Notes under the pieces: generated by a model
Seen by the model: only the letters and a program-made list of their open reading frames with translations
What the model was told of the DNA's origin: nothing
Databases searched by the model: none
Position numbers and translations under genes: made by a program
Assembly: GCF_902459465.1 (NCBI RefSeq)
Contig: NC_047072.1
Coordinates: 14,548,267-14,612,266, forward strand
From: Asterias rubens
Lineage: Eukaryota; Echinodermata; Asteroidea; Forcipulatida; Asteriidae
Direction: 5' to 3'
DNA length: 64,000 nt
Shown here: positions 10,750 through 25,700 of the stretch, piece after piece
Numbering within the stretch: position 1 is the stretch's first letter
How the letters are laid out: each line of letters opens with the position of its first letter

Positions 10750-13700
10750 ATGACGGCAAGATTGATCTTGCAAAGTGATTGGGAGGAATCACTATGGTAA
10801 GTAAACGTGTTTGTTTGTTAGTCTCAGCTCAGACAGTGAGTAGTTCAAATGTATCAGGAGAGGTCCTGTTTTCGAGGTGTCCCTAAGTAAAAGTAAAATC
10901 GTGGCATATCTTTTATTTTACCTCTCTGTGCGCGATGTAAACCGTCCCTAGCCCCCCCTAGAGTAGATAAAAATTGTGTGGTTTTATTTTCCAAGCAAAG
11001 AGTCTCCTCTCCCTTGACCAAAATTTAGAAACACGTAAGGCTCCACTGGTTAATTGCACTTGTAAATGCAAAAAGTTTGGTATTTTAGGCATTTCTACAA
11101 GGTTAAAAAATATGTCATAATGTCGAGGCCATATAAAAATATTTGCCCACCGAATAAGTTTCATCAAACACTTTTTCAATATTCACAATTCATGATGATC
11201 AAATCATGTGACTGAAATAAAAATCAGATTTGAAAGCCAGTAATTATTTAGTATTTTTTTTATTTTTTTTATTTTTTGCAAGTTACCATGGGATGGTAAT
11301 TTTTAAAATTTTATAAAAAATATTTTGAATAAAATGAAGACAACTGCTGGCTATAGAGTCATACACAGAGTCTCAAAGAACACTTGTTGTCACTGCAGAT
11401 GTTTCTTCCATGTATGGCTTCACTGGGAAACCATACTTTCTTGTTTGCCGTGAAAACAGGAAAAACTCAAAACAAATGGGGCTAGTTGAAGTCATCGAAG
11501 ATCAGTGTGTGGTGTGAACATTTCAATGTCCATCAAGTTTTAATATATGTTTGCATACTTCATATTAACAAATGAAGATAATTAGGGGCCTAAGGCATCG
11601 GTTGATATATGGCATTATTATTTTTTTCCCAAATCAAAGAAAAAGGCATAATAACATGAAAACTGGTAAGAGGAGGATATAACTTTGTGCAACTTGCAAA
11701 GTCGATCAACGACCATAGTTAACAAAAATTTGACTAACTCTAATCGAACCCGCGTAAGTCAACGATAGTTGAACCAGTCTAGTCGACTTTTCGCGACTAT
11801 CTATTGAGGCTGTAGTGTAAGGTTGGTCGTATCTTTGGGTACCAGTATGTGGAGGGGGGTGGTGGTGTAATCTGTTATAGACGTAGAATAAGCAAACACA
11901 CCACACCGTTGTTTCGAGATACTCAAGTTTATTGAAACTGAAAATAGTGAGCGGTGCACAGCAACGACAAGGGAGGCAACGTGGGAGCGAGTCAATTAAC
12001 AAACAAAACAATTAGGGAAAAGAAAAGAAAAGAGAAACAATAATAAGTACATGATATACAATACTTGACCGTAAGCCCTAATAAATCTTAGAAAACATAA
12101 CTAGACAGAGTCTGGGTGCATGATAGATTATAAGACCAATTGTTTAGTCAAGCAGCCTATTAGTTTACTTTACTCTCTGTGTTACCTTAGAATTGACAGA
12201 AATAGTAAAGGAGTCCTTCAAATTACCAGTTTACAATCACCAATTAATCACAGTGAGATAAAAGCAATGATGGTGAATCAATCACTTGTTATCACAATGG
12301 CATGTTCTCTAATTTATTAAATATTATAGAGAAATCAACCAATTTATTAAAACCTATTTATTTACTTTGGGACAGCAGATTTGTCCTACAGAAATAGCAC
12401 TGACAGCTCTGTTTTACCAAACGAAAATTAACAAGATAAGATAAAAATGCATACAAAGTACATGTACTGTATTTTCATACCATAAAGAAACACATACAAT
12501 ACATGCAATTTATACCAAGTCTTTTATCCTATGACCCATGCACATTACGTTATGTTTACGCTCCTAGAACACGAGAGGGCCTACTATCATTATTTTCACG
12601 ACTTACAGAAAACATTATTACAAAAACAGCGATTTTACCCAGTTTTATCCCCCTGTTTCACATGTCACTAACTCAGAAAATGCCAGAGTCCCTTATGTCT
12701 GGGACCATTTATTATTAGTAAAAGAACATTTGATAAAAGTACAAAATAATCTTACCTGAAAATAGTGAGCGGTGCACAGCAACGACAAGGGAGGCAACGT
12801 GGGAGCGAGTGACACTATCCACGCTGTCAACCCTTGAGGGCGCTGGTCACCGCTACCGCTTGCCATCGCTAAACTCCGCTCAATATTATGACGCACCTGA
12901 CTTGGTCCCACAAGTAGGAATTTGTCATATATCACAGTACAGTGTGCTGCAGGCAGAGCTAGAGAGGACCAGTTATTCTTAAAATAGCTAAAAAGAAGTG
13001 AATATGGACTTTTTATGTGTTCACGGCATAGATTAGAGCTATGGTTCACGATCATCTTTGTCACATACGGTCGCTAGAGAAGTAGAAAACGTCTAAAGTC
13101 GTTCGCACTTTTATTGCAGGGTGCATGCGCTTCGTACGTCACGAACTAACCAGCACTAGTTGACGATTGTACCCTGATCGAACTTGCTCTTTGGTTCTAG
13201 TGTGTAGTTTAGATTATTGACTTTAGCCAAGGCAGTATTTGTCACACACAGAGTCACTAGACTGCCTTTGTGGCCGTCGGGAGGAGGGTAATCTCAACTA
13301 CAGTCCATTCATTATGTGGGAACATTAACCATCAGCAAACAGCACCAGAGTCGAACAGTGCACAGAATAAAAAATAAAAAAAGTAAGGTGTTAAACTGAA
13401 ATTAGGTTGACTGGCTACTCAGCTAGCTTGAGTCACTCAGAGTAAACAAGAACCTAAATAAAAAATATACAAGAAAGTTTTGATACAACGAAATCCGCAC
13501 TCTTCCCACTTTATTTGACCACACATACCCCCCCCCCCCCCCCCCCCCCCGTTCAATGAAAGTGTCCAGTTACGCCATTGAATAATTGCAAAGTGGTATT
13601 GCATAAGATATGATGTTCATTTTCATATTTTTTGTTTTAGGCGCAGTGAAGGCCAAGCTTGGGTGATGTGCAAAACACCGGGTAAGTTTTGGAATTTTGG

Positions 13701-16700
13701 AGATGTAACAAAGTTTTGGGTTTTCATATTTAAGGTAGGTTTTTTTTACACCAATGCACTGCTAAACTGGTAAGCCCCCTCCTACAAAGTTTTATTCTAA
13801 TATAAGTTGTTTTTAAAAAGAAAGAATGATGAAATATTTCTGTTATATCTTTGCCAGGTGAGAATAGCATCCAAGGTGAGCTGAAGTCTCATGGACTTGA
13901 CAATAAAGGAATCCCTCAAATCGTGGCTTCAGAAGGATTCAGAGTCCTAGATGTTACCAAGGTAACATATAACTCCGATTTTGAAAGAATTACACTGGTT
14001 ACCCGTAAGCAGTAGAGTTAAGTATAAACTTCTGCTTTTTGTGTATAAATCACTCACCAACAATGCCCCTGCATATATTGATGATCTACTCAAACCATAC
14101 AATCCTCCTCGCAAACTCCGGTCTTACAATTCTAGTCTCCTTATTGAGCCCATATCCAATCATTCATGGGGAGACCGATCTTTCTCACATGCTGCCCCAC
14201 GCCTATGGAACAAATTGCCAGCACAAGTAAAATCATCTGTTTCTTTAACACAATTTAAGAAAAACCTTAAGACACATCTTTTTAACCAAGTATTTGAGAA
14301 AATGGTTTGATTTCTACCCTTCGATGTTTTCTTTGATATTGCATTTGTGTTGTATTTCTCTTCAACATGTTCTGGATTTCTTCTTAGCTTAGGCTTACGT
14401 TTCAATTTTGGTTATTGTACATGTAAATATTATTCTTTGTATTTAGCGCCATGAGCACTTTGTTGGATTTGTGCGCTTTATAAGTTCTCATTATTATTAT
14501 TATTATTATTATATAACTCTTTGCAAAAGACTCACATACAGTACGCACATTCAAAGTAGATCTTTGTTAGCTTGCAAAGATCCACTGTGAGTTTGCATAC
14601 TTCACATCAGCTAATAAGAGATGTTGAAACCCTTCAGTAAATTGCTACCACAGACTGCCACAAAGTACCTTAAGCCCTGTTCGCACTGGACTTAATTTGG
14701 GTAAACTAACCGAGCCAATGGGTAACTTACCCATTTTAAGTCCAATGCGAACAGCCCAGGAAGTTTTCCTCCCAGGTAACTTACCAGACCCGAGTGGGTA
14801 AATTAACCGAGCCAAAGGTGCCCAGGACGATTCAGTTTAACCAAGCGAGAAAGTCCAATGCGGACGCGACGACTCGGTTAAATCTCCCATCAATACAATA
14901 ATTTACAACACAATAATTGGTTCCCCCTAAGATAAAGACAAAATCAAGGGTCATAACTCTTTGTTGAAGGTTATTTTTAATTCACCTTGTTATCTTTTTA
15001 TGCCTTTTTCACAGAGAGCAATAAGTATTTCTTATCCAGAGAAATCGATCACCACTAAATTCATTGCACCAAGCACTGAGTTTGCAAACGTCCATAAAAA
15101 AGGAGTAAGTATTGGGCTTTATTTCCTTTTACCTCTCTTAATATTCAGTAGCAAATTCCTACAGAATCATTTTTTTAGTTCTTCCACGAATTTGATGGAT
15201 CATTGTTGTTTCACCAAACCGAACTGGCTTGTTGTAGAAGCTAGGCATGTTAGCTTACTTAGTAGAGTTGAAATGACTTTGATGGATGGAGGAGCAGAGA
15301 AATTACAGTGAAACTGAGGCTGGATGGGAATTAGACTGGTACCTTTATTTATCAGTGTTCTGTGTATACTTAAGGTATACAGAGAACTACAAAAATGGAG
15401 ATGATAAAAACAAAAAATACAGGGGTCATAGGCCTATAACACTCATTATTATTTGTTTGCAAACTTTGACTTTGGGAAGTGCAATTCAACGACTTATAAT
15501 AAGCCTTTTTGACGTATGGCGGACACAATGCTACAATACTATAAGGTTTGGGTAAATTTGTGTTTATACACCCAAACCAAACAGTACACTCCTATCACGT
15601 CTGCCATACCTCAAAAAGGCTTATACCGACACCCCCTTGCCTGCTGATGAGTTTGGTCAAAACTGTTGATCAAAATCATAATATTTTTTCATGGTATTTG
15701 ATATGATAGGTGATCAGCATTGATGTTTCTTCTGGTGGTGGCCTGGGAGTGTCTTCAGATTCGTACGATGTCTTGAGAATCTGGCAAACATCAGATGGCA
15801 CTGTGCGAGTAAGTAGGGACAAAATGTACATTGAAACAAAGGGGGTTTGCGTTTGGTTATATGTGTTCATAGCACATCATCAAAACCAATAATATTCATT
15901 GATAATATATTTTTATCACCGTTCTAGGTTTTTACAGAAAGCAACAGAGGGACACAAAAGTCATTTTCAGAACAACTGAAGAGAAAAACCTATTCCCTAT
16001 TATACGGAGTTACCGAACACAAGCTCCACAAACTACAACTTTTACAAAATGCTGCCGCTCGTGTTTTAACAAAATCTAAAAAACATGATCATATTACACC
16101 TATATTGCAGGAACTTCACTGGCTACCCATTCGACAACGAATTCAATTCAAAATTCTACTTATTGCATTTAAATCCCAGTTTGGCTTGACTCCGTCTTAT
16201 ATTGCAAATCTTCTTGTACCTTATGCCCCCTCTCGCACTCTTCGTTCTTCTGCTAAGTCCCTTTTAACTATTCCTAGAACTTCCTCATCATATGGCGATC
16301 GTTCCTTTTCCGCTTGTGCTCCTAAACTTTGGAACGCTTTACCTAATAACATCAGGCGCTGTAGTTCTCTTTCATTGTTTAAAAACTTGCTTAAAACTCA
16401 TTTATTTAAATCCTCTTACACTTAGCTCGTTACATGTCTTGACAGTAGATTATTTATTGTATAATTTTGTATTATGTTCTACATTTCTTTTTTTGTTGTA
16501 TGTATTGTTTTTTGTTCTGCGCCTCTGAATAGGGTCTTGCACACTAGATAGATGGCGCATTATAAATGCATTATTATTATTATTATTATTATTATAGATT
16601 ATTTGAGTGAAATGAACTCATGGAGATACTTTAAAGAGCGTATCTGTTTAGGAGCTTGAAGTGATTATGACTTTCATGTTAAAATTATGTACAGCAATAG

Positions 16701-19700
16701 ATCTGAATTGATTCCACAAACTGTTTTCAGAAACATGGGTCCTTGTTCATGGCTCTGCTCATCTCAGAATTCTGCGCTTACGTGGCTCTGCAAAGCACAC
16801 CCTTGTAAGTAAGAACAGAATTATGCGGTTAGCAGAGCCATGACATTGGACCCTGGCTGGGCCATGTCTCTTTCATTTGTCTTGGATTAAAGTGAGATTT
16901 TCTTCTTTTTTGTCAACTTTCTTTGATTTCCTTGGTTCAGAGAGAGTTGAAAGGTCATGCTGGTGAGGTCAGCACATGTCGGTTCTTCCCCTCGGGTGTG
17001 GTCGTCTTGACTGGTGGACTTGACCTACAAATCAAGGTGTGGTCGGCTGAAGATGGAAGCTGCCCAGTTACCATAAGGGGACACACTGGCGGTAAGTGGA
17101 TGTAACACAGAGAGTGTTATTATTTGGCTTTTACCATTACACCAATGCTTTGGATTCGGATCCAGGCTCCGTCCTCTCATCTAAAGCCCTGAGCGCGTAT
17201 GCAAAGCATGCGCATTTGTCAAAACAACAGCTAGCCTGAGCCGAAGTCATGGATTCAAAAAGGGGCAATGGACCATATGGTGCAGAATTCCACAATAAGT
17301 GGAGCCCTTAAATCTGTCCCTGGGGTAGATTTCACAAAGAGTTGAGACTAGCCTTAAGCTTTTAGTATCTCCTATGACTATTCCTCAGTTAGGATTTGTC
17401 CAAACTTTTTGTGAAATCTGTCCCTGATCTTTGACCAAATTGTTTTCCTCCCATGTAGGTGTTACCTGTACTGCTATAGTAGACAGAGGGCGTAATGTGG
17501 TCACTTGCTCTCGTGATGGTACAGCAAGATTGTGGAATTGTGGTAACTCCAAATGCTTAGGGATTCTCTACAAGGGAGCTGATATCATCAACTCCTGCGC
17601 CATCTCTCAAGTCTGTAATTCTGTTGATTTAGGAAGTCCTGAACAACCCCCACGTAAGATGAAACTTTGTTTTTTGCAGTATTATCATAGTCTGTTATTC
17701 AATATGTATTGATTTTGTAGAAATTGATTAGCCATTGGTGCTAGAAATAACAGGTCTAAAACTTTGTTCTTTAACAGTTGTCACAACTCAAGTCACCTGG
17801 GCCCAATTTCCTAAAGCTGCTTAGTCACAAAAAGTAATTTAGCAAAACAAATTATGCTTACCAAAACAAGTTGCCAGCCAAATTCCTATATAACATGTAC
17901 AATTAGTGACTGGTATCCTGCTTATTTTTTGCTTAGCAGGTAGGTGTTTTTCGGTAAACAGTATTTTCCAAGGCCCACACTTCGTGTATCACAACTTATA
18001 TATAAAATAACTAACCTGTGAAAATTTAGGCTCAATCAGTCATCGGAGTCGGGAGAAAATAACGGGAAAACCCACCCGCACGTTTCGCCGTAAAAACCCT
18101 GTTAATTATTTGTAAATCTGTGAACTTTTTGGTTTTTTCTGTACCAAAAGTGTATAATGGCTTTAAGAGCTTAAGCAGCTCAAAAAAATTGGGTCCTGTT
18201 AATTTGACTGTTGAATTTGAAATAAGTGTATTAATGCTTTATTGATGTTTTGATTTGTTAATCTTGCAGCTAATGAGGAAGTTGGTACTGCAGGGAAGTT
18301 ACTATTGATGGCTACTGAAGGTGGAGATTTAATAGGCGTTGGATTACAGAGCAGAAAGAAGGTATAAAATACTGCTTGCTGTAGTCTTAAGTTTCAAGAT
18401 CCATTTTCCTTAATATTTAATGTTAATGTCAACTTTATTGTCATTTTGATTGCATTAAATGTTGACACCATTTAAACCAGTGAATCTGAATAAAGTGTTA
18501 TGCTTGGTCTTTAACACTGGATAAAGACCTCAGGACAAGGGGTGTTAATAGACTGAGTTAAAGCACTGGTCCTAAATCTCCATAAGAACCCTGGTTGCTT
18601 TTATATTTTAATATATATATATTTTTTTTTAGGTCTTCCATGTAAAAGGATCCTCAGCCTTCAATTGTTGCACATTCCTCTCCAGTGAGTTTGTTATTGC
18701 TGGAAGCCAAGATGGTACTCTACACATAATTGATATCAGAAATCACAGGTAATATACTCAGCTCTTTTTGTTTCACACAGCGTTTTGAGAAACTCCTATA
18801 GTTATTGTAATTGATTATACTTGCAACACATCTGCATTTTGTGATTTAGTAGTCGTTGAAAGGTTGATATAAGTTTACACTAAAAGCAGTTTGTACTAGC
18901 TAATTACATTGTCTTGTGCATATATTTAGTAAATATTTGGTTCAATTACGGAATTTTCTTTACAATATATTTTGCCGTTCTTATAGTGAGCCAGCTCAAG
19001 TTATCCAGAGGACATCCTCATCCATTCTGTGTCTTCATAGCTACAAGGAAGGCGTGATCGCTGGTACAGGTAGGTTACAAAATAGCAGCAGGCTCTTCTT
19101 TAATATATGTACCATTTGTAAGTTTGAAATTTGGACCCTGATATTTTCATCAGTGAAAGCTATTTTGTTTATTTACACTGTAACAAACTCGGAGGTACCT
19201 GGCATGATACACAATGTTGACAGCCGATGCCTTTCAACTTATTCTAGGGAGTCTCGAACGCATTGTTGACGGAGCTCAACAACCTCTTAGATAAAGAGGA
19301 ATTTCAAAAGATAACATTTTCATATTTGCAGGGCTATATATTTATCTTTTGCATGCGCAGGTAGTGATGGATGTTGACAATTACTTGAACAGAAATAAGG
19401 ATATAATAGGAAAAACTATAATATTGCCTAGCATGTGTGATATAGGGTTAGGGCGTTTCATTTTACCTAGGATTTGAAGTGGGTACCTGTGGTTTAATAT
19501 TAGAAGAGATTCAAGTATATTCTATCTGTATCTTGAGGCATTTGTTGACTTTAGCTGTTGATAATAATATGAACAAGAATGTTGCATTTGCTAAGTGGAC
19601 ATTGTGGTATTGACTGTTAAAATAAAAGTGCGCCCTCTATTGGTTAGATATTGATACTTTTTAGCACTACAACCAAATTAGACTGGTTTCTAAGGGTAAC

Positions 19701-22700
19701 TACTGGTCTTTACAAACCCAGTGATCCACAACCGTTGGATGTTCTGGCTACATTATCAGTAGCAGCAGCATACAGTCAACTTTGTTAACATAGCATGCCT
19801 AAAAGTGGAATATATATTTCATAAACTCATTTGCTGTTATTTGTCAAATGGTTGTAGAAAATGTTATTGAATTGTCCGTTAATTTTGAAGGTGGAATTCT
19901 GTACACTCTATTTAGTGTGTACAGATTAGATGCATCAATAACAAGATAACAGAGTATTGTGTGATAGCAAACTGCCTTTTAAATGACTTCAGCTTTCCAT
20001 AGATGTCAGCGTACACACTTTTTAGTTAAAATAAAATAAAATAAGAACCCTCGCGAATGCTATTTCTCCAACCATGATTGTACCGGCTACCTCCCTAACC
20101 TAGATGTGGAGCTCATTTATAACCCTGCCTCTTTATTTATTATTCCAGCCCCCCCCCCCCCCCCCTCTGAGTTTCATTGCCTTATTATTCATCCTCATTC
20201 AACGACCTTGGCATTCAAATGACACAGAAAACATTTGAATGTCTTAATAATTGTAGTTCACAGAGTATACTGCATATGCCACTCAAGATGTATTAGGTAT
20301 TTCAGTCGCATCCTTGGGCAATTTGCCAATTCATCGGCAATAAGGATATGACTCTAAAAAAGAAATTGAGTTTCAATATATCATTGCCTTGGAACCATCA
20401 TTTCCGGCATTGTTTCAGATTAACAATGTAGTTGTGAGCCACAGTTTACACACATTAAAAACAGAAACATAGCATGAACATGTCCTTCATTGACTGAACA
20501 TTAATGAGATAAAGCAATTACATCTCTATGTGCGTATGTAACCCTGTTAGTACCAGGTGTGAATAAGTAAATCAAACAGCCTTAATGACAAGTAGTTAAG
20601 AGATCTACTCTTTGTTTGTGGTTTTTAAATTGGCTTCAAAATGGCTGACATGGCCTCAGCCAGAACCAAAGCCATGTCTTTAGCAGATAATATAAAAGTC
20701 CTCTCGCATCATAATAAGCTACCACTTTCTTTGTATTATGTTCCAGGAACATTTTGTATGTAAATGCAACAGTCCTCATCCACTATTTTGAAAGTCGTTT
20801 AACCATAATACATGAATACAGTATGACCGGAACGGAACCAGTCTGCATTGACATAATACTCTATATACATAACCTCATGCCCCATTCTTAAACTGTTTTG
20901 TAGAGATCACCCTCATATTAAGCACTTGCACGGAACTAATAGCATGTGCTTGACGCAACTACGTAGAAACCTGTTTTATAAACCGCATCAACCATGAAGC
21001 AATGACCTACTTCATAGTGTAGTGTTCTTTCAGTTGAACCCACATAGATGTGGGTGGCCATGAGCGTAACCAGTTTACATTAATAACTAATGAATTTCAT
21101 GGTATGTTACTAATTTATAGAGTGTTTTTTGCATTCGGCATTGAAGGAGAAAATCCATTAAGACACCTTGGAAATTAATGCATTTGTTGCCAACTTGTCT
21201 GAAACAAAACATATAAAAACATTGTTTGTTACCATGTTAGACATTATGCCCCACTTAAAAAGGTTATAACTAGAAAATATTGCTAAGCAAATTCTTTTGT
21301 TGAGCAAATTAATATTAGGCCACCAGTCTTAAGAGTATGCACAGCATAGAGTCTGGGTGGTAACCTGTTTTTGCCAACCAATATTTTTTCTGTGCTTAGC
21401 AGGTTTGTATGTTGACTGTCTTTAAAAGAAGAGAAACAGGTTATTTTTACACCATATTGATTCTCAGAAAGGCGTCAGGCATGAAGCCTTTCGCAGGTGT
21501 CTGAAAGCACACAATGCTCTGCAACAAGGGTGTTTTTTCCTTCCAATATTTTCTTGCAACTTTGATGACCTATTGTTCAAAATCTGTACATGCTTATTAT
21601 TTTATGCATATGTTAGGATACACCAAGTGAGAACACTGGCCTTTAACATTTGCCTTTAACACATATGAGTACTTGACTTTTCAAGAAAAAGCTGAAGTTG
21701 TTATAACTCTGAAACAAGACAAACTTAAATAGTACAAACAAACAGAAGTTGAATGTAACTTTGTAGCAGAATATGTTAACTTCATTGCTTTTACCTCCCA
21801 ACGGGCGACGAGTTCCTACGCTTAACTAGCAGACCGTGATAACAACATGAATCCCTATCAAACATCTGTTGATGTCAAGCCTCAGATAATTTAATGCTGA
21901 TTAGAATATTTTTATTAGTGAGATCAAACCATCAAGAAGGTTTTTACTTCTTTTCGTCTGATAGTTTTCAAGATTTATAGCTGTTCTTCACAATTCCATG
22001 GTATAGACCGAGTGATCTGTGACATTAAAAAAGGCACAGAACCTGAACTTGCTTGCCATAGGCATGAATGTATACACACATTGAAGCTGGCCAGAGACAT
22101 AACAAACTTAAAAACTATCGAAATAGCAAAATTTAATTTCGAAATTTTTATTTTAGAAACTAATTTGCTGTCCCTTTTTCTATTCTTAATTTTATGTGGC
22201 AATTTCACAAATGATTGACTAGTGTTAGTGTGTCTTGCCTGCCAGAAAATACACTGGAATGTATTAAGTCACTTTTTTTTTTTTAATGGCGACACAGTTT
22301 AAATGAAGGGTAATAAACTCAGAGCAGAGTTAGAGCAAAAACTAAATAAACTCAAAGCTATTATTATTGAGACCCTATCATTGCAATCTCTCAGTGCAGA
22401 TTCCAAAACAGAATCTGTAGCTTTGTGAACTGATAACGGCTGTATTAGTTTGTACAGTGGGTTTGATTGGATTGCAAGTTTCTGTTTTTGTTCGTTTAAG
22501 GTTTTTTCACCAATGATTCTGAAGCAGTTTAAATTTTCAGGGAGTTTTGCAGGGAACAAAATAAGCAAACCCCTTTGGTGGGTCTCGGTTCATAGTTTCT
22601 TACCCCTCAAGCAAATGTTGTAACATCTCATCCACTTTGTGACTAAGGGCAACTGCCATGGATACCACAATATGCATGTATTTGTGTTGCCAATGACCAT

Positions 22701-25700
22701 GTGGCTTTGGGTATCAAATTAAATAAGTGAAGTGTTTGTTTTTAATTAAAAAAAATAAAAAATGTTTATTTTTTAAACGATAATTTATTTAAAGAAAACT
22801 GAAACTTTGTTGAAGTTTGTGTTCAATTTCACATTCCCATGAGTGGCTCAGAGCTGTGTATTGAGAGAGAGGCAGGTTTTGGTCCAAACAAATGCATATG
22901 CGTACATGGGGTGCCAGACTAGACTGCACATTGCCTTGTACTATATTTGGACCCAAAATGGCGTCCAGCAACCATGTGACCACCCTCCAAAAGACGATCA
23001 GATTGAAACGTCAAGTTGAAACCAACGTTTCAAGTCAGAACCACCCCAACTCATTTAAAGATTATCATTACATGGTGTTACGGCAAACCTTTACTTCACC
23101 ACCCTCCATTATGTCGCAACTCTGTGATATTTTCAACAGACAATGATTTACTACATTAATATTAACCCCATAGTTATACAATCTCTTTAAGGATCAATTT
23201 ACCACACATAGCTCTTCTCCACCTGTCAACCTGGACCTGTTATATTACTATCAGCCATTGGTCCATCTGCAATACTTCCCTAGATCTTGGCACGAACCCC
23301 CTGTATGTCTGAGTTACGCACCATTAACTTATCATTATCAATATTTAATGCAACATTCAGATGGATGTATATCCATCATGATAATAACTTTATAATACTA
23401 ACTTTAATGATACAGCTTTTCTCTCATTTGTATTATTAATCTACACCAAAGCTAGATGGAAAGTATGTCACCTTCTGACAACAAGATTCTAATCTTGAGA
23501 TTTTATTTGCAAAGGGAGGAAAACCCAACTAGTTGCAGCATGGATGCACTGAGCTTCACTGGCACCTTTTCACTGGCAACATTTGTAATGTGTACAATGC
23601 ATGGATGGAATACTTGAGTACTGATCATTCATAAACTAGAAATGGGGATGGGTAGATAAGAAAGACTTGGATAAGACGTCAAAGTTCTGCCCTTACAACA
23701 ACACGGAATGAGCTCATTGCTGCACATAAACTGCAAAATTGTATGCAGTTTGTGTGTATCTAGATCTGTGAACACTTACTGTGCCACTTAGATTTTTTTA
23801 CATTTAACTCAAGGGATGTGTAGAGCATTTGTACTGATGTCCCACAAAACTACCACGGAAGCATCAAAACTGTTTTTTCCCCAGTTTCTTTTTTAGTTGA
23901 AAAATGGGTTTCAGTGCACACTTTGATGTGAAGAAGTAAAACAAAAAGCAATGAACAAAAGTAATGCACTTTGATGTAATGATTCAATGGAGAATGCAGT
24001 CCAATCATTCATTAATGTTTCAATTCAATTTAATCACTTTTCCATCTGTGTCAAACTCTTTTTAATTAGCAAAGTAATTTCAGTAAGTTTGCTCCATCAT
24101 GTCATGTTAGGATCTATCATTTTTTTCTGACATATCATCCATCAGCATCAAACACTTTCTGGTCATCTCACTTGCTCTTGTCATTTTCCCTGGAAGACAC
24201 TGGACACTATTGGTAATTGTCAGAGACCTGTATTTTCAATTGGTGTATTTCAACATATGCATAAAATAACAAACCTGTGAAAACTTGAATGCAATTGCCG
24301 GTCGAAGTTGCGAGATAATAATGAAAGAAAAAACACTCTTGTCACATGAAATTGTGTGCTTTCAGATGCTTGATTTCGAGACCTCAAAATCTAATTCTTC
24401 ACTAACTGTGAAGACTAGTCTATTACAGTTACCAAAAGTGTCCAGTGTCTTTAAGTCCCACATGTAGGTCATATCTTATTAAAGTATGCATGTATGGAGT
24501 TCATCCTGAGAGGTACGATTGCGCACAGTGCTTCTCTAGTTCACAAAAGTTCTTTGTATACAAATTATAAAAGTGCTCTATAATTACATTAGAGAGAAAG
24601 GAAAGCTAACCCTATTATTAGCCTGAACAAAAGTCTGATTCCTCTACCATGATGCCCTACTTATTCCTCCCAGCTCGTTACCCTCAGATCACCCTCTGTG
24701 GCCCAGCCGTTCAAGGCCAGTGCAACCTTGTCCCCATTCTTAACCCCCCTGTCATAACCTCTTCCCCTCCTGTGACCTAAGCTGTTTTCCCCAGGTGGCT
24801 CTGTCAGTTTCCTTACTAGGAGTAGAGAAAACAGAAAGAAGGAAAACCAATCATCAATTCAAGCGAAATAGTTTTTTTTTTAAGGTGTTAGTTGGAACCA
24901 CATGGGAGGGAATCTCCTCCCTTTCCAAGTCATTAAACTTCCAAGTCACTCTTTAAACTTTCCATATTTTTTTGTATATTAATGAATGTAATCTCAAGGG
25001 AAAATGTAGACTGGTTCCCTGTCCTTAGCCGCAAGGATAAGGACAGGTGTTAGCTTTATAAGTTTACACAATATGTACGTTGAATTTACCTGCGATTCTC
25101 CAGAACCATGAAAGCCATGTGAAATGATGCGAGGTCAAAGGTGAATATGTCAGTAGGCTTAACAGCAGATCTCTGGCGTAATTAACAAGGCTCGAAGTGT
25201 GACGTCAGATGTTCCGGCTAGGGATAGTATATTCAATTTAAATGGTAGTATTTAGCCATCTGAGGGCGCCCTTCAAGTGGCTTCCTTTGGGCTGGTGAGT
25301 TTACCACTGGTTTACAATTCTTTACTGTGGGAATATACAATTATAAATGCATTTGAGCTGTGGTTACAGCTGCTAGTGTTAATCACAAAGTTTCCTTTTC
25401 AGGTTAATGGTTGCAAATGAAACAGTTGTGAAAAAGCCTACTTCTGGCAAACATTTAAAATAAGTGAAATGTTGCCATTGTCTGAACAACAAGGCCATTT
25501 TAACAACTTTTGAGAAATCATGTTTTTTTTTTTGGGGGGGGGGTTGGTTGGTTTATTTCCATTTGTGCAACTTGAAAAATACATTAAATAACAACAGTTA
25601 TAAAAGCTACGAAAAATGTACTAATGAAGGCTACAAACTGCCCAAATTCAGTGAAACTTTATTGTGTCTGTTTTATCTTTTCGAGTAGCAACCTTTTTTG

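Noticed and set aside
12693..13064. Minus-strand gene of 123 codons
   Set aside because: No recognisable similarity, and the first codon is not ATG. Mentioned only as the flank of the 55-bp repeat.
13981..14310. An independent protein-coding gene of 109 codons
   Set aside because: It is the C-terminal remnant of a LINE reverse transcriptase with a LINE tail and target duplication.
16105..16425. An independent protein-coding gene of 106 codons
   Set aside because: Same reason: a LINE ORF2 C-terminus followed by an (ATT)n tail.
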